64,000 nucleotides of DNA from Collinsella sp. TM10-22 (GCF_003466125.1 NZ_QSOC01000008.1:1-64000); one strand, 5' to 3'. Shown: positions 1 through 9,149, counted from the stretch's first letter. The notes: a model not told the origin generated them from the letters alone. Translations and numbers: made by a program.

Positions 1-89
1 GGAGTAGCCCCGACGGTTGACAAAACTATAGGAACACCCAACGACTACCCCGATGTTTTGCGGCGCCGTAACTAAATAAGTTTGGTACC

Positions 90-118
90 TTGACATTCTT
101 GTGTGGCACTCCTAGATT
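90..118 (+). promoter_or_regulatory. Promoter of the MarR-ABC-ABC operon
   Basis: A consensus -35 box TTGACA (90-95) is followed after 17 bp by a -10-like TAGATT (113-118). It lies 56 bp upstream of the MarR start codon and is the best sigma-70 type promoter at this end of the window. The -10 box runs into the left arm of a perfect inverted repeat (117-152), so repressor binding there would block transcription. Confidence 0.75.
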
Positions 119-152
119 AGTTAGGCACAAAACAATTCCACTACCTAACTAA
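117..152. promoter_or_regulatory. Probable MarR operator (inverted repeat)
   Basis: TTAGTTAGG (117-125) and its exact reverse complement CCTAACTAA (144-152) are separated by 18 bp. The site overlaps the end of the -10 box and the likely transcription start, and lies just before the MarR gene. Autorepression by the encoded MarR protein is the simplest reading, inferred from position and symmetry. Confidence 0.6.
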
Positions 153-173
153 AGAAAGGAGCGATACGAATTC

Positions 174-680
174 ATGTGCGATGAACCCCTTAACCTTCGC
201 CCGCATGAGCCCGGCGGCGATCCTTCGGAGCCGGCAGACGTGCCCGAAGCAGTTAACGGCGAAGACAAGCTCGCCAAGCGCATCCTGAGCGGCCTGGGTT
301 TTTGCGGCCATTACATGCATTTTCATGGCGGAGGCGTGTCCGGCAAGGCGCCCATCATCTGCCTGCTGGCCAAGCAGCCCGGCGGCGAGATGTCGCAGCA
401 GGAACTCGGCATGCACTTTGACCTCAAGCCGGGGTCGCTTTCCGAGATCCTGTCCAAGCTCGAGCTCAACGGCCTCATTGAACGCAGCCGTAACCCCAAG
501 GATCGACGGCAACTCACCATTCGTCTGACCGAAACCGGCCGGGAAAACGCCCGCATCGACCAGGCGGCCCGCATCCGCTTTAGAGAACGGGCCTTTAGCG
601 CGCTCACCCATGACGAGCGCGAGGACCTCGCCGAAATGCTCGAGAAAATCCGTGTAACCTGGGAGGAACTGGATGATTAA
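174..680 (+). CDS. MarR family transcriptional regulator
   Basis: This 168-aa protein is a MarR-type winged-helix regulator, probably the local repressor of the exporter genes that follow. The central part shows the DNA-binding domain: a recognition-helix region around LKPGSLSEILSKLELNGLI, followed by the wing with the typical D-R-R motif (NPKDRRQLTIRLTETG). The first 50 residues are acidic and proline-rich and look like a variable extension. The ATG at 174 is preceded by AAAGGAG at 155-161, a slightly long spacing of 12 nt. The 3' end overlaps the next gene by 8 bp, which suggests translational coupling. A second MarR-ABC-ABC operon with the same order lies at 37874-42106. The ligand is unknown. 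Confidence 0.9.
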   Translation: MCDEPLNLRPHEPGGDPSEPADVPEAVNGEDKLAKRILSGLGFCGHYMHFHGGGVSGKAPIICLLAKQPGGEMSQQELGMHFDLKPGSLSEILSKLELNGLIERSRNPKDRRQLTIRLTETGRENARIDQAARIRFRERAFSALTHDEREDLAEMLEKIRVTWEELDD

Positions 681-2487
681 AACCCTCATGGGAAGCATCC
701 GCGACTATATGAAAGTCACCGTTGCCACGCCGCTGCTCGTGCTTGGCGAGGTGCTCTGCGAGATGCTGATTCCTTTTATCACCGCCAACCTGATCGACGC
801 CATCAAAGACGGTGCCACCGTAGCCGAGATGCTTCCCACCGCAGGCTTTTTGGTGCTCATCGCGCTGACGTCGCTTGCTTTTGGCGCCGCTGCCGGCGTC
901 ACCTGCAGCCATGCGAGCTGCGGGTTCGCCAAGAACCTGCGTCACGACCTGTTCTACAAGATCCAGACGTTCAGCTTTGCCAACATCGATGAGTTCTCGA
1001 GCTCCTCGCTCGTCACGCGCCTGACCACCGATATCAACAACGTGCAGCAGGCCTTTATGATGATCATCCGTATCGCCGTGCGCGCGCCGCTGGTATTGAT
1101 CTTCGCCTTTACCATGGCGTTTATCATGGGCGGCAGCGTTGCCATGGTCTACCTGGTCATCATTCCGCTGCTGGGCTTTGGGCTGTTCTTTATCATCTTT
1201 AAGGTGCGCCCCATCTTCTCGCGCGTGTTCCACAAGTACGACGCCCTTAACGAGTCCGTCGAGGAAAACGTCACCGGCATGCGCGTGGTTAAGAGCTACG
1301 TGCGCGAAGACTTTGAGAAGGAGAAGTTCGCGACCGCCGCACGCGACGTCCAGATGGACTTCACCCGCGCAGAGAAGCTGCTCGCCTTTAACAACCCCAT
1401 GATGAACATCTGCGTCAACGGCGCATTTGTCGTCATCATCTACCTGGGCTCCAAGCTCATCATCACGAGCCAGGGTACGCTGTTCGACGTGGGCCAGCTC
1501 TCTTCGATCTTTACCTATGGCTTCCAGATCCTCATGAGCCTGATGCAGCTGTCGATGATCTTTGTCATGGTGACCATGGCCGACGAATCGGCGCACCGCA
1601 TTACCGAGGTGCTGGCCGCCGAGCCCACGATCGCCGATCCCGCCGAACCCGTGCTCGAGGTGGCCGACGGCTCCATCGACTTTGACCACGTGAGCTTTAA
1701 GTATTCTGCGCATGCGAAGCGCCGGGCGCTCGACGATATCGACCTGCACATTAAGAGCGGCGAGACCATCGGCATCATCGGCGGCACCGGCTCGGCCAAG
1801 TCCACGCTCGTAAACCTCATCGCCCGCCTGTACGACGCCACCGAGGGCACCGTGCGCGTGGGCGGCATGGACGTGCGCGACTACGACTTGGACGCCCTGC
1901 GCCACCAGGTCGCCATGGTGCTGCAGAAAAACGTGCTGTTTAGCGGCACCATCGCCGAGAATCTGCGCTGGGGCGACCCGAACGCCACCGACGAGGAGGT
2001 CCGCGAGGCAGCACATCTGGCCTGCGCCGATGAATTTGTCGACGGCTTCCCCAAGGGCTACGACACCTGGATCGAGCAGGGCGGCTCCAATGTCTCGGGC
2101 GGTCAGAAGCAGCGCCTGTGCATTGCGCGTGCCCTGCTGCGTCGCCCCAAGATCTTGATCCTGGACGACTCCACCAGCGCCGTCGACACCAAGACCGACG
2201 CCAAGATCCGCGCAGGGTTGGCAAGCTATCTGCCCAACACGACCAAGCTCATCATCGCCCAGCGCATCAGCTCCGTGCAGGACGCAGACCGCATCATCGT
2301 CATGGAGGGCGGCCGTATCGCGCAGATCGGCAACCATGACGAGCTGCTCAAGACGAGCGAGATCTACCGCGAGACCTTTACCTCGCAAAACAAGATGTCT
2401 GCCGAAGGCGAAGGGGCCGTCGAAGCCGGCACCGAGGCATCCGTAACGCAAGCTCAGAACCAGGAAGGAGGCGAGGCACATGAGTAA
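673..2487 (+). CDS. ABC exporter half-transporter, degenerate ATPase site
   Basis: This 604-aa protein has an N-terminal six-helix exporter membrane domain (about residues 1-310) and a C-terminal nucleotide-binding domain. It probably forms a heterodimer with the next gene product to export drugs, lipids or peptides across the membrane. The ATPase domain has a signature motif (VSGGQKQR), but Walker B reads ILILDDSTS, with Asp for the catalytic Glu, and the switch region reads LIIAQR, with Gln for His. The Walker A motif is GGTGSAKST, with Ala where the Gly before Lys is expected. Such losses are typical of the non-catalytic half of heterodimeric exporters. It starts inside the MarR gene and ends 8 bp inside the next gene. 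The substrate cannot be read from sequence. Confidence 0.92.
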   Translation: MIKTLMGSIRDYMKVTVATPLLVLGEVLCEMLIPFITANLIDAIKDGATVAEMLPTAGFLVLIALTSLAFGAAAGVTCSHASCGFAKNLRHDLFYKIQTFSFANIDEFSSSSLVTRLTTDINNVQQAFMMIIRIAVRAPLVLIFAFTMAFIMGGSVAMVYLVIIPLLGFGLFFIIFKVRPIFSRVFHKYDALNESVEENVTGMRVVKSYVREDFEKEKFATAARDVQMDFTRAEKLLAFNNPMMNICVNGAFVVIIYLGSKLIITSQGTLFDVGQLSSIFTYGFQILMSLMQLSMIFVMVTMADESAHRITEVLAAEPTIADPAEPVLEVADGSIDFDHVSFKYSAHAKRRALDDIDLHIKSGETIGIIGGTGSAKSTLVNLIARLYDATEGTVRVGGMDVRDYDLDALRHQVAMVLQKNVLFSGTIAENLRWGDPNATDEEVREAAHLACADEFVDGFPKGYDTWIEQGGSNVSGGQKQRLCIARALLRRPKILILDDSTSAVDTKTDAKIRAGLASYLPNTTKLIIAQRISSVQDADRIIVMEGGRIAQIGNHDELLKTSEIYRETFTSQNKMSAEGEGAVEAGTEASVTQAQNQEGGEAHE

Positions 2488-4399
2488 GGCAACGACCGCC
2501 GAGCGCGCGCTCAACCGCAAGGGCGGCACCATGTCGCGCCTCATCAAGACGCTTTTTGGCTTCTACCCCGCGCTTTTGCCCCTCGTCGTCGCCGGCGTGG
2601 TGCTCTGCGCCATCATCAACTCCATCGGCGCGACCTTCCTTCAGAGCGCCCTGCAGATCATTAGCGAATCGTGGCAGTCGGGCGACTGGGAAGCCGCACA
2701 GCCCAAGATTGCACAGCTCGTGACCACCCTCGCCTGCATCTACGGCGTCGGCATCCTGTCCTCGCTCTTCTGGAACCGCGCCATGGCCATCGTCACGCAG
2801 GGCTCGCTGGAGAAGCTGCGCGAGAAGATGTTCAACCGCATGCAGGACCTGCCGATCCGCTACTTCGACACGCACCAGCGCGGCGACATCATGAGCCACT
2901 ACACCAACGACATCGACACGCTGCGCCAGATGATCAGCCAGTCGCTGCCCAACCTGCTCATGACGACCATCGTCATCGTCACGGTGTTCTTTATCATGCT
3001 GTACTACAGCGTTTGGATGTGCCTGGTCATTGTGGCGGGCGTCGCCTTTATGACCTTTATGACCAAGCTGCTCGGCTCCAACTCCGCGCGCTTCTTCATT
3101 GCGCAGCAGACCGAGCTCGGCGTGGTCGAGGGTCATATCGAGGAAGTCATGAACGGCCAGAAGGTCGTCAAGGCATTCTGCCACGAGTCTGCCGCCGAGG
3201 CCGATTTTGACGAGCGCAACGAAAAGCTCTTCGAGGTCTCGCAGAAGGCCAACATGTACGCCAACATCCTCATGCCTATCCTTATGAACCTGGGCAACCT
3301 GCTCTACGTGCTGGTCGCACTGGCAGGCGGCATTTTCCTGGCGCTGGGCGTGCCCAACCTGAGCATCTCGGGCATGACACTGTCCATCGCCGTCGTGGTG
3401 CCGTTCCTCAACATGACCAAGCAGTTCTGCGGACAGATCGGCCAGATCTCACAGCAGATCAACGCCGTGGTCATGGGCCTCGCCGGCGCCGACCGCATCT
3501 TTGAGCTCATCGACGAGAAGCCCGAGGCCGACGAAGGCTACGTGACACTCGTCAACGCGCAGGTGAACCCCGAGACTTGGAAGTTCGAGGAGGCGGACCA
3601 CCACACCGGCATGTGGGCGTGGAAACATCCGCACCGCGCAACCGGCGAGATCGAGTACGTACCGCTGCGCGGCGACCTGGTCATGGACAACGTCGACTTT
3701 GGCTACACGCCCGACCACGAGGTGCTGCACGGCGTGTCCGTGTTTGCCAAGCCGGGCCAGAAGGTCGCGTTTGTCGGCGCCACCGGTGCCGGCAAGACGA
3801 CCATCACCAACCTCATCAACCGCTTCTATGACATTGCCGACGGCAAGATTCGCTACGACGGTATCAACGTCAATAAGATTCGCAAGGCCGATCTGCGCCG
3901 CTCACTGGGCGTCGTGCTGCAGGACGTGAACCTGTTCACCGGCACCGTGATGGATAACATCCGCTACGGCAACCTGGATGCGACCGACGAGGAGTGCATC
4001 GCGGCGGCCAAGCTCGCGGGCGCGGACGACTTTATCACCCGCCTGCCCGACGGCTACGACACCATGCTCACCGGCAACGGCGCCCAGCTGTCGCAAGGCC
4101 AGCGCCAGCTGATTTCGATCGCACGCGCTGCCGTCGCCGATCCGCCGGCGATGATCCTGGACGAGGCCACGAGCTCCATCGACACCCGCACCGAGGCCAT
4201 CGTGCAGGCCGGCATGGACAAGCTCATGGAAGGCCGCACGACGTTTGTCATCGCGCACCGCCTGTCCACCGTGCGCAACTCCGACGCAATCATCTGTCTG
4301 GATCACGGCCGTATCATCGAGCGCGGCAACCACGACGAGCTGATCGCCAAGCGCGGGTATTACTACCAGCTGTACACGGGTGCGTTTGAGCTGGAGTAG
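2480..4399 (+). CDS. ABC exporter half-transporter, canonical ATPase site
   Basis: This 639-aa membrane-ATPase fusion is the presumed catalytic partner of the preceding gene product. The membrane domain spans roughly residues 20-330. The ATPase domain has Walker A GATGAGKTT, signature LSQGQRQ, Walker B MILDEATSS with the catalytic Glu, and the switch His in VIAHRLS. An insertion of about 60 residues between the membrane domain and the ATPase core (around VNAQVNPETWKFEE) is also seen in related Gram-positive exporters. AAGGAGG precedes the ATG at 2480 with 8-nt spacing; the start lies within the previous gene, implying coupled translation. Substrate unknown; multidrug or lipid export is the general expectation. 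Confidence 0.92.
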   Translation: MSKATTAERALNRKGGTMSRLIKTLFGFYPALLPLVVAGVVLCAIINSIGATFLQSALQIISESWQSGDWEAAQPKIAQLVTTLACIYGVGILSSLFWNRAMAIVTQGSLEKLREKMFNRMQDLPIRYFDTHQRGDIMSHYTNDIDTLRQMISQSLPNLLMTTIVIVTVFFIMLYYSVWMCLVIVAGVAFMTFMTKLLGSNSARFFIAQQTELGVVEGHIEEVMNGQKVVKAFCHESAAEADFDERNEKLFEVSQKANMYANILMPILMNLGNLLYVLVALAGGIFLALGVPNLSISGMTLSIAVVVPFLNMTKQFCGQIGQISQQINAVVMGLAGADRIFELIDEKPEADEGYVTLVNAQVNPETWKFEEADHHTGMWAWKHPHRATGEIEYVPLRGDLVMDNVDFGYTPDHEVLHGVSVFAKPGQKVAFVGATGAGKTTITNLINRFYDIADGKIRYDGINVNKIRKADLRRSLGVVLQDVNLFTGTVMDNIRYGNLDATDEECIAAAKLAGADDFITRLPDGYDTMLTGNGAQLSQGQRQLISIARAAVADPPAMILDEATSSIDTRTEAIVQAGMDKLMEGRTTFVIAHRLSTVRNSDAIICLDHGRIIERGNHDELIAKRGYYYQLYTGAFELE

Positions 4400-4413
4400 G
4401 AACGGTTACTGAC

Positions 4414-4519
4414 GGAGGGTGCCCCGGGGCGTCGGGGTAATTCCTCCGTGCTCAAACATTCTCGCTTCGCTGCGAAACTGCGCGCGGAGGAAATACCCCG
4501 CCGCCCCGGGGCACCCTCC
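4414..4519. repeat. Large nested intergenic palindrome
   Basis: Two arms of about 35 bp (4414-4448 and 4485-4519) are nearly exact reverse complements; each contains GGTGCCCCGGGGC or its complement. A smaller hairpin region (ctcgcttcgctgcgaaactg) lies in the loop. It directly follows the exporter operon and precedes its Rho-independent terminator. It belongs to a class of long hairpins repeated across this window. Confidence 0.85.
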
Positions 4520-4562
4520 TGCGCGCAATCAGCCCGTTGTTTAAAACGGAATAAAGGTTAGT

Positions 4563-4590
4563 GAGGCCCTGGCCGTTTGGCCAGGGCCTC
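4563..4590 (+). terminator. Rho-independent terminator of the exporter operon
   Basis: A perfect 12-bp stem (GAGGCCCTGGCC / GGCCAGGGCCTC) with a 4-nt loop is followed by GTTTTGTT. It lies about 165 bp downstream of the second ABC gene. Confidence 0.85.
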
Positions 4591-4597
4591 GTTTTGT

Positions 4598-4689
4598 TAG
4601 TCTTTTTGGGACGGGGCTTTTTGACTACTTTGAGGGTGCGCAGGCAGGGCGGCGAAAGTAGCTAAAAAAGCCCCGTCCCAAAAAGACTA
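4598..4689. repeat. REP-like palindrome, GGGACGGGGC family
   Basis: Arms of about 34 bp (4598-4631 and 4655-4689) contain GGGACGGGGC and its complement GCCCCGTCCC. The same sequence appears as a palindrome at 31203-31265, in a smaller form at 43410-43450, and as a single remnant at 9281. It lies between convergent genes and may also act as a bidirectional terminator. Confidence 0.85.
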
Positions 4690-4704
4690 CCCGCGCCAAA
4701 TGAG

Positions 4705-5583
4705 CTAGTTGAGGAGTTGGGCCATGGCGTTGACGAATTTTTGGACTTGGAGGGTGGGCTCGAGCGGGTAGTGCAAATAGACCGGCACCTCGCGACCGCA
4801 TAGAAACGGTACGCCCACAAAGGCCGGGTGCACGCCCGACCACGCTCCGCAGGTGAGCACCGCATCGCCCTTTTCCTCCGCCTCGTTAAAGAGCGCAAAG
4901 TCGAAGCTATCCACGTCGATCACGTCCACGCCGCCGTCGGCCAACAGGTCGATGCGCAGGCTGTCCATAGCGTCGTTGCCGTGACGGAGCGCGCGCAGGC
5001 GCATGCCCTCCAGGTCGGCAACCGTGATGCGCGTCTTGCGCGCAAGCGGGCTCGTGCGCGGCACATCAATATAAAACGGTACGTTGACGATAAGGAGCTT
5101 TTGGCAGGCGTCGCCCCAGCGCGGGGTCGAAAAACTCGACTGCACTACATCCACTTCGCGACCAAGACTGCGCATGACGGTCTCGCGCTCATCGTAGAGG
5201 TCACTCACCGGCACAATCTCAAAGCGCAGCGACGGCTCCAGCTCGTGCACACTCGGCCACATCGACAGCGTTTGGCGCCCCGGGCACATCATCGACACGC
5301 CCAGACGCACGGCGCCGCCATCGCCCGCTGCGCGTCGGGCACGGCGCAACGCATCCTCGGACTGACGCATGATCGAGCGCGCATCGTCTACCAGCAGCGC
5401 ACCCGCCGGCGTCACCTTAACGCCCGAATGCGAGCGCTCGAACAACGTGATGCCAAACTCGGCCTCGAACCCCGACACCTGTTTGACGAGAGCCGGGGTC
5501 GACACACGTAGTTTTGCCGCCGCGCGCGAGAAGCTTCCCAGCTCCGCGGCGGCCGATATGGCCTCAAGTCGTCGATCGTACAC
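4705..5583 (-). CDS. LysR family transcriptional regulator
   Basis: This 292-aa LysR-type regulator has an N-terminal winged helix-turn-helix (LEAISAAAELGSFSRAAAKL, then a recognition helix around STPALVKQVSGFE) and a C-terminal periplasmic-binding-like effector domain. I place the start at the GTG at 5583, giving V-Y-D-R-R-L, because GGGAG lies 7 nt upstream; the ATG at 5616 has no ribosome-binding site. It is divergent from the SDR-MFS-Gfo/Idh cluster across a 233-bp region and is therefore the likely regulator of that cluster. The inducer is unknown. Confidence 0.88.
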   Translation of the reverse strand: MYDRRLEAISAAAELGSFSRAAAKLRVSTPALVKQVSGFEAEFGITLFERSHSGVKVTPAGALLVDDARSIMRQSEDALRRARRAAGDGGAVRLGVSMMCPGRQTLSMWPSVHELEPSLRFEIVPVSDLYDERETVMRSLGREVDVVQSSFSTPRWGDACQKLLIVNVPFYIDVPRTSPLARKTRITVADLEGMRLRALRHGNDAMDSLRIDLLADGGVDVIDVDSFDFALFNEAEEKGDAVLTCGAWSGVHPAFVGVPFLCGREVPVYLHYPLEPTLQVQKFVNAMAQLLN

Positions 5584-5763
5584 GTCAATCTCCCGTTTTC
5601 GCGCCCGTGGCCACATGGTGCCACAGGAGGTTGTTTTCGCAGGTCATGCGCTCAATTGAGAATAAACTGCATCGCACAGTGTAAACCTATGGTTAACGCC
5701 ATTCTAACAAATATGCAATTCACCTGCGCAAATGCAAAGCATACGATAACCAGCGAAAACCAC

Positions 5764-5790
5764 GTGGGTCGATTAATGGGAGCGACCCAC
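5764..5790 (+). other. Hairpin in the leader of the SDR gene
   Basis: GTGGGTCG (5764-5771) and CGACCCAC (5783-5790) can form an 8-bp stem 27 nt upstream of the SDR start codon. It could influence translation or be part of an operator; no riboswitch class is recognised. Confidence 0.45.
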
Positions 5791-5816
5791 CGGGAGGCAC
5801 AAGAAGGGAAGTTCCT

Positions 5817-6698
5817 ATGAGCAATTGGCTTAAGCTCGAGGGCGATGTCTGCGCCGTGACCGGCGCGCTCGGCGGTATGGGCGTCGAGATTTGCCGCGAG
5901 TTCGCCCGCAACGGCGCCAACGTCGTCTTGCTCGACCTAGACGAGGAGAAGGTCAAGGCAGCAGCCGCCGACCTCGCCGCCGAGTTTGGTATCCACGCCG
6001 AGGGCTACAAGATGAACGCCACCGACGAGGCCGAGGTTCAGGCTGCCGTCGACGCCACCATCGCCAACTTCGGCCGCGTCGACGTTCTCGTCAACACCGC
6101 CGGCATCCTGCGCTTCGCCGCCATGGAGGACCTGCCGCTAAGCGACTGGGAGCAGGTGCTCAACGTCAACCTCACCGGCTACTTCATCACCTCGCAGCGC
6201 TTTGGTCGCGAGATGATCAAGGCCGGCCAGGGCCGCCTAGTGCACATCTCGACCGTTGCCAGCCACTCCCCCGAGACGTTCTCGGGCGTGTACAGCTCCA
6301 CCAAGGCGGGCGTCAACATGATGTCCAAGATGCTCGCCGCCGAGTGGGGCCCCTACGGCGTCCGCTCCAACTGCGTCGAGCCCTGCTTTGTCAAGACACC
6401 CATGTCGGCAAGCTTTTACGCCGATCCCGAGGTCGAGAAGAGCCGCAGCCGCCTCATCGCCACGCGCCGCATCGGCGAGGTCAGCGATATCGCCAACGCC
6501 GTCATGTTCCTGGCGTCCAAGCGCTCGGACTTTACCACCGGCGACGCCATCAAGGTCGACGGCGGCTTCTCCAACATGATGGGCGACCTCACCGCCAAGC
6601 CCGGCGGCCGCCGCGCCTTTGCCGACAACTACCTCAAGAACAAGGGCGTCGAGCTCTGGTCCGATGAGTCCGGCGTCGCAAAGCCGACTGACCAGTAA
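5817..6698 (+). CDS. SDR family oxidoreductase
   Basis: This 293-aa short-chain dehydrogenase/reductase probably oxidises a polyol or sugar-derived hydroxyl with NAD(P)+ in the cytoplasm. The cofactor motif TGALGGMG is near residue 15, LLDLD follows at the end of beta-2, and the catalytic Ser (HISTVAS) is followed by YSSTK, the YxxxK pair. The C-terminus is about 30 residues longer than in classical 250-aa SDRs. The sequence AAGGGA lies 9 nt before the ATG. It is the first gene of a presumed operon with an MFS permease and a Gfo/Idh/MocA dehydrogenase, which together suggest uptake and oxidation of a sugar alcohol, inositol-like compound or sugar acid. The exact substrate cannot be read. Confidence 0.88.
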   Translation: MSNWLKLEGDVCAVTGALGGMGVEICREFARNGANVVLLDLDEEKVKAAAADLAAEFGIHAEGYKMNATDEAEVQAAVDATIANFGRVDVLVNTAGILRFAAMEDLPLSDWEQVLNVNLTGYFITSQRFGREMIKAGQGRLVHISTVASHSPETFSGVYSSTKAGVNMMSKMLAAEWGPYGVRSNCVEPCFVKTPMSASFYADPEVEKSRSRLIATRRIGEVSDIANAVMFLASKRSDFTTGDAIKVDGGFSNMMGDLTAKPGGRRAFADNYLKNKGVELWSDESGVAKPTDQ

Positions 6699-6782
6699 AC
6701 CAGCCCGGTAGAAAGGGGCGCGGGGCAAGCACCTCAGCGGCGTTTGCCCCTCCCCTCCCCCGTATCGATTAGAAAGAGTCCA

Positions 6783-8039
6783 ATGGCTTCCACCAACTCC
6801 AACAAGGGTCGCGCCGTCGTGCTTTCCGCCGCGTGCGTCACCATGTTCTTTATCAGCTCCATCGCGCTGTATTCCGTTGTGAGCAAGAACCTGCTCGCCG
6901 TCTACCCCGAGTGGTCCAGCGCACTTACCTGGGCTTTCCCGGTCTTCCAGACCATCATGGCCGTGACGGGCATCTTCGCCGGCCGCATCTCCGATAAGAT
7001 CGGCCCGCGCAACGTCGTGATCGCTGCCGCCGTGTGCTACGGCGTGGGCTGGTTCATGTCCGGCACCGTCACCGAGCCGTGGCAGTTCTACCTGTGGTTC
7101 TCGCTCGTCGCCGCCATCGGCAACGGCCTAGGCTACAACCCCGCGCTCACCACCGGCCAAAAGTGGTTCATCGACAAAAAGGGCCTCGCCTCCGGCATCA
7201 CCCTGGCCGCTTCGACCGCCGGCCCCGCCGTGTTGTCCCCGGTGCTCGCCTCGCTGCTCATCCCGAGCCTGGGCATCTTTGGCGCCCTCAAGGCACTCGG
7301 CGTCATCTTCTTTGTGACGATCGCCGCCTCTGCCCTGTTCCTGAAGGCCCCCGAGGCCGGCTGGCTGCCCGAGGGCTTCGAGGCCCCCAAGGGCGGCGCG
7401 CATGCCGGCACCTTCGGCGACCTCACCCCGAGCGAGATGGTCAAGACCCCGCGCTTCTGGGTCCTCATCGTCACCTTCGCCTTTGCCGCCACCGCGGGCA
7501 CCCTGCTCGTGGGCAAGGTTGCCTCCATCGCCGCTGTCCAGCTCTTCGCCGACCCCACGAGCGCCGCGGCCGTCGCCCTCGGCGGCGTGGTCGTCTCCGT
7601 CAACACCTGCGCCAACCTGGTCGGCCGTCTGTCCTTTGGCCAGATCATCGACAAGCTCGGCGCCTACAAGTCGCTGCTCATCAGCCTTGTCGTCACCATC
7701 GTCGCGCTCGTCATCATGTCGATGAGCTTTACGCAGAGCATGTTCTTTGTGGCGCTCGCCCTGCTCGGCTTTAGCTTTGGCGCCCTGCTCGTCATCTACC
7801 CGCCGCTCACCGGTGGCGCCTTTGGCACCAGCAACATCGGTGTCAACTACGGCATCATGTTTTTGGGCTACGCCGCCTCTACCTGGATCAGCCAGCCCAT
7901 CACCGCCGTGCTGTATCACGCCGAGGCCGGCAGCGCCGCCTACCAGCAGTCCTTCTACGGCGCCATCGTGATCGCCGCCATCGCCGTCGTGCTCACCCTC
8001 TACATGATGGTCTCCGACAGCAAGAAGAAGTCCGCCTAG
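6783..8039 (+). CDS. MFS transporter, OFA-like
   Basis: This 418-aa major facilitator protein has about 12 hydrophobic helices. The loop between helices 2 and 3 carries GRISDKIGPRNVV, the classic MFS motif A region, and the second half repeats it as GQIIDKLGAYK. Its overall look (FFISSIALYSVVSKNLLAVY at the start, GYNPALTTGQKWFIDKKGLA) resembles the oxalate/formate antiporter group, so an organic acid or related small solute is a fair guess. The ATG at 6783 is chosen because AAAGAG lies just upstream; an upstream in-frame start at 6744 lacks this. The flanking dehydrogenases suggest it imports their substrate. Confidence 0.88.
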   Translation: MASTNSNKGRAVVLSAACVTMFFISSIALYSVVSKNLLAVYPEWSSALTWAFPVFQTIMAVTGIFAGRISDKIGPRNVVIAAAVCYGVGWFMSGTVTEPWQFYLWFSLVAAIGNGLGYNPALTTGQKWFIDKKGLASGITLAASTAGPAVLSPVLASLLIPSLGIFGALKALGVIFFVTIAASALFLKAPEAGWLPEGFEAPKGGAHAGTFGDLTPSEMVKTPRFWVLIVTFAFAATAGTLLVGKVASIAAVQLFADPTSAAAVALGGVVVSVNTCANLVGRLSFGQIIDKLGAYKSLLISLVVTIVALVIMSMSFTQSMFFVALALLGFSFGALLVIYPPLTGGAFGTSNIGVNYGIMFLGYAASTWISQPITAVLYHAEAGSAAYQQSFYGAIVIAAIAVVLTLYMMVSDSKKKSA

Positions 8040-8048
8040 TTTTACCGA

Positions 8049-8077
8049 TGTGACAAAGGGACTGTCCCTTTGTCACA
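8049..8077. repeat. REP-like palindrome, GTGACAAAGGGAC family
   Basis: A perfect 13-bp inverted repeat, TGTGACAAAGGGA (8049-8061) and TCCCTTTGTCACA (8065-8077), has a 3-nt loop. Diverged copies occur at 21424-21452 and 37846-37872. Here it lies between two genes read in the same direction, so it may modulate their mRNA. Confidence 0.85.
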
Positions 8078-8108
8078 TTCCACCAGCCACCAGCATTAAG
8101 GAGTCGAA

Positions 8109-9149
8109 ATGTCTGAGCTCAACCCCGTCCGCATTGCCGTCATCGGCGCCGGCGCCATGGGCCGCAACCACATCCGCTTTGTCACCGAGGAGCCCGAGGC
8201 CGAGCTCGTCGCCATCGCCGACGCCTTTGAGGGCGCCCGCGCCACGGCCGAGGCTGCCGGCGTGCCGTTCTTTACCGATCCCGCCCAGATGATGGACGAG
8301 GTCAAGCCCGAGGCCGTCATCATCGCCACCCCCAACGACCTGCACTTGGGCGTTGCCCGCGAGGCCATCAAGCGCAACATCGTGCCGCTGGTCGAAAAGC
8401 CGATCTCCAACGACCTCGAGGATGCCCAGGCTTTCGCCGCCGAGGCCGAGACCGCCGGCGTGCCCGTGCTCGTGGGCCAGCACCGTCGCCACAACCCCTT
8501 CGTCAACAAGGCCAAGGAGATCATCGAGTCCGGCGAGCTGGGCAAGCTCACCGTGTCGAGCTTCCACTACATGATCTATAAGAATGACGAGTACTTCGAT
8601 GTCGAGTGGCGCCACAAGAAGGGTGCCGGCCCGATCCTGGTTAACCTGGTTCACGACGTCGACCTGCTCCGCTATCTGCTGGGCGAGCCCGTTGCCGTCC
8701 AGGGTATGCAGTCCAGCGCCGCCCGCGGTTTTGAGACTGAGGACTCCGCCGTGGTCAACGTCCGTTTTGCCGATGGCGCGCTCGCAAGCATGACCATCTC
8801 CGATGCCACCGCCAGCCCCTGGAACTGGGAGGCCACCGCTCGCGAGGACCCGCAGTACCGTCCCTTCGACGCCGACGCCTACTTTATCGGCGGAACCTTG
8901 GGCGCCCTTTCGCTGCCCCGCCTGCACCAGTTCTCCTACGACGGCGCCTCCAACTGGCACAAGCCGCTGCAGATGGAGATTCCGGCCGTGGACCCGGCGC
9001 TGCCGCACAAGATGCAGCTCAAGCACTTTGTGAAGGTCGTCCGCCGTGAGGTCGAGCCCGTCGTGACCCCCGCCGACAACGTCAAGACGCTCACGCTTCT
9101 CAACGCCATCAAGGAGGCCGCCGAGACCGGCCAGCTCGTCGAGCTGTAA
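8109..9149 (+). CDS. Gfo/Idh/MocA family oxidoreductase
   Basis: This 346-aa NAD(P)-dependent dehydrogenase has an N-terminal Rossmann fold (VIGAGAMGRNH near residue 11) and the family motif EKP (VEKPISND) near residue 96. The middle of the protein has GQHRRHNP and, later, a VHDVDLLRYLLGEP helix that is typical of inositol or sugar dehydrogenases in this family. AAGGAG lies 6 nt before the ATG. It closes the SDR-MFS-Gfo/Idh cluster and is followed by a terminator. The two dehydrogenases could act at successive steps in sugar or cyclitol breakdown. Confidence 0.88.
   Translation: MSELNPVRIAVIGAGAMGRNHIRFVTEEPEAELVAIADAFEGARATAEAAGVPFFTDPAQMMDEVKPEAVIIATPNDLHLGVAREAIKRNIVPLVEKPISNDLEDAQAFAAEAETAGVPVLVGQHRRHNPFVNKAKEIIESGELGKLTVSSFHYMIYKNDEYFDVEWRHKKGAGPILVNLVHDVDLLRYLLGEPVAVQGMQSSAARGFETEDSAVVNVRFADGALASMTISDATASPWNWEATAREDPQYRPFDADAYFIGGTLGALSLPRLHQFSYDGASNWHKPLQMEIPAVDPALPHKMQLKHFVKVVRREVEPVVTPADNVKTLTLLNAIKEAAETGQLVEL

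Noticed and set aside
604..2547. A 647-codon frame antisense to the first exporter genes
   Set aside because: It mirrors the third-position GC bias of the real genes on the other strand, shows His/Asp/Gly-rich low-complexity sequence and no domain, and has no ribosome-binding site.
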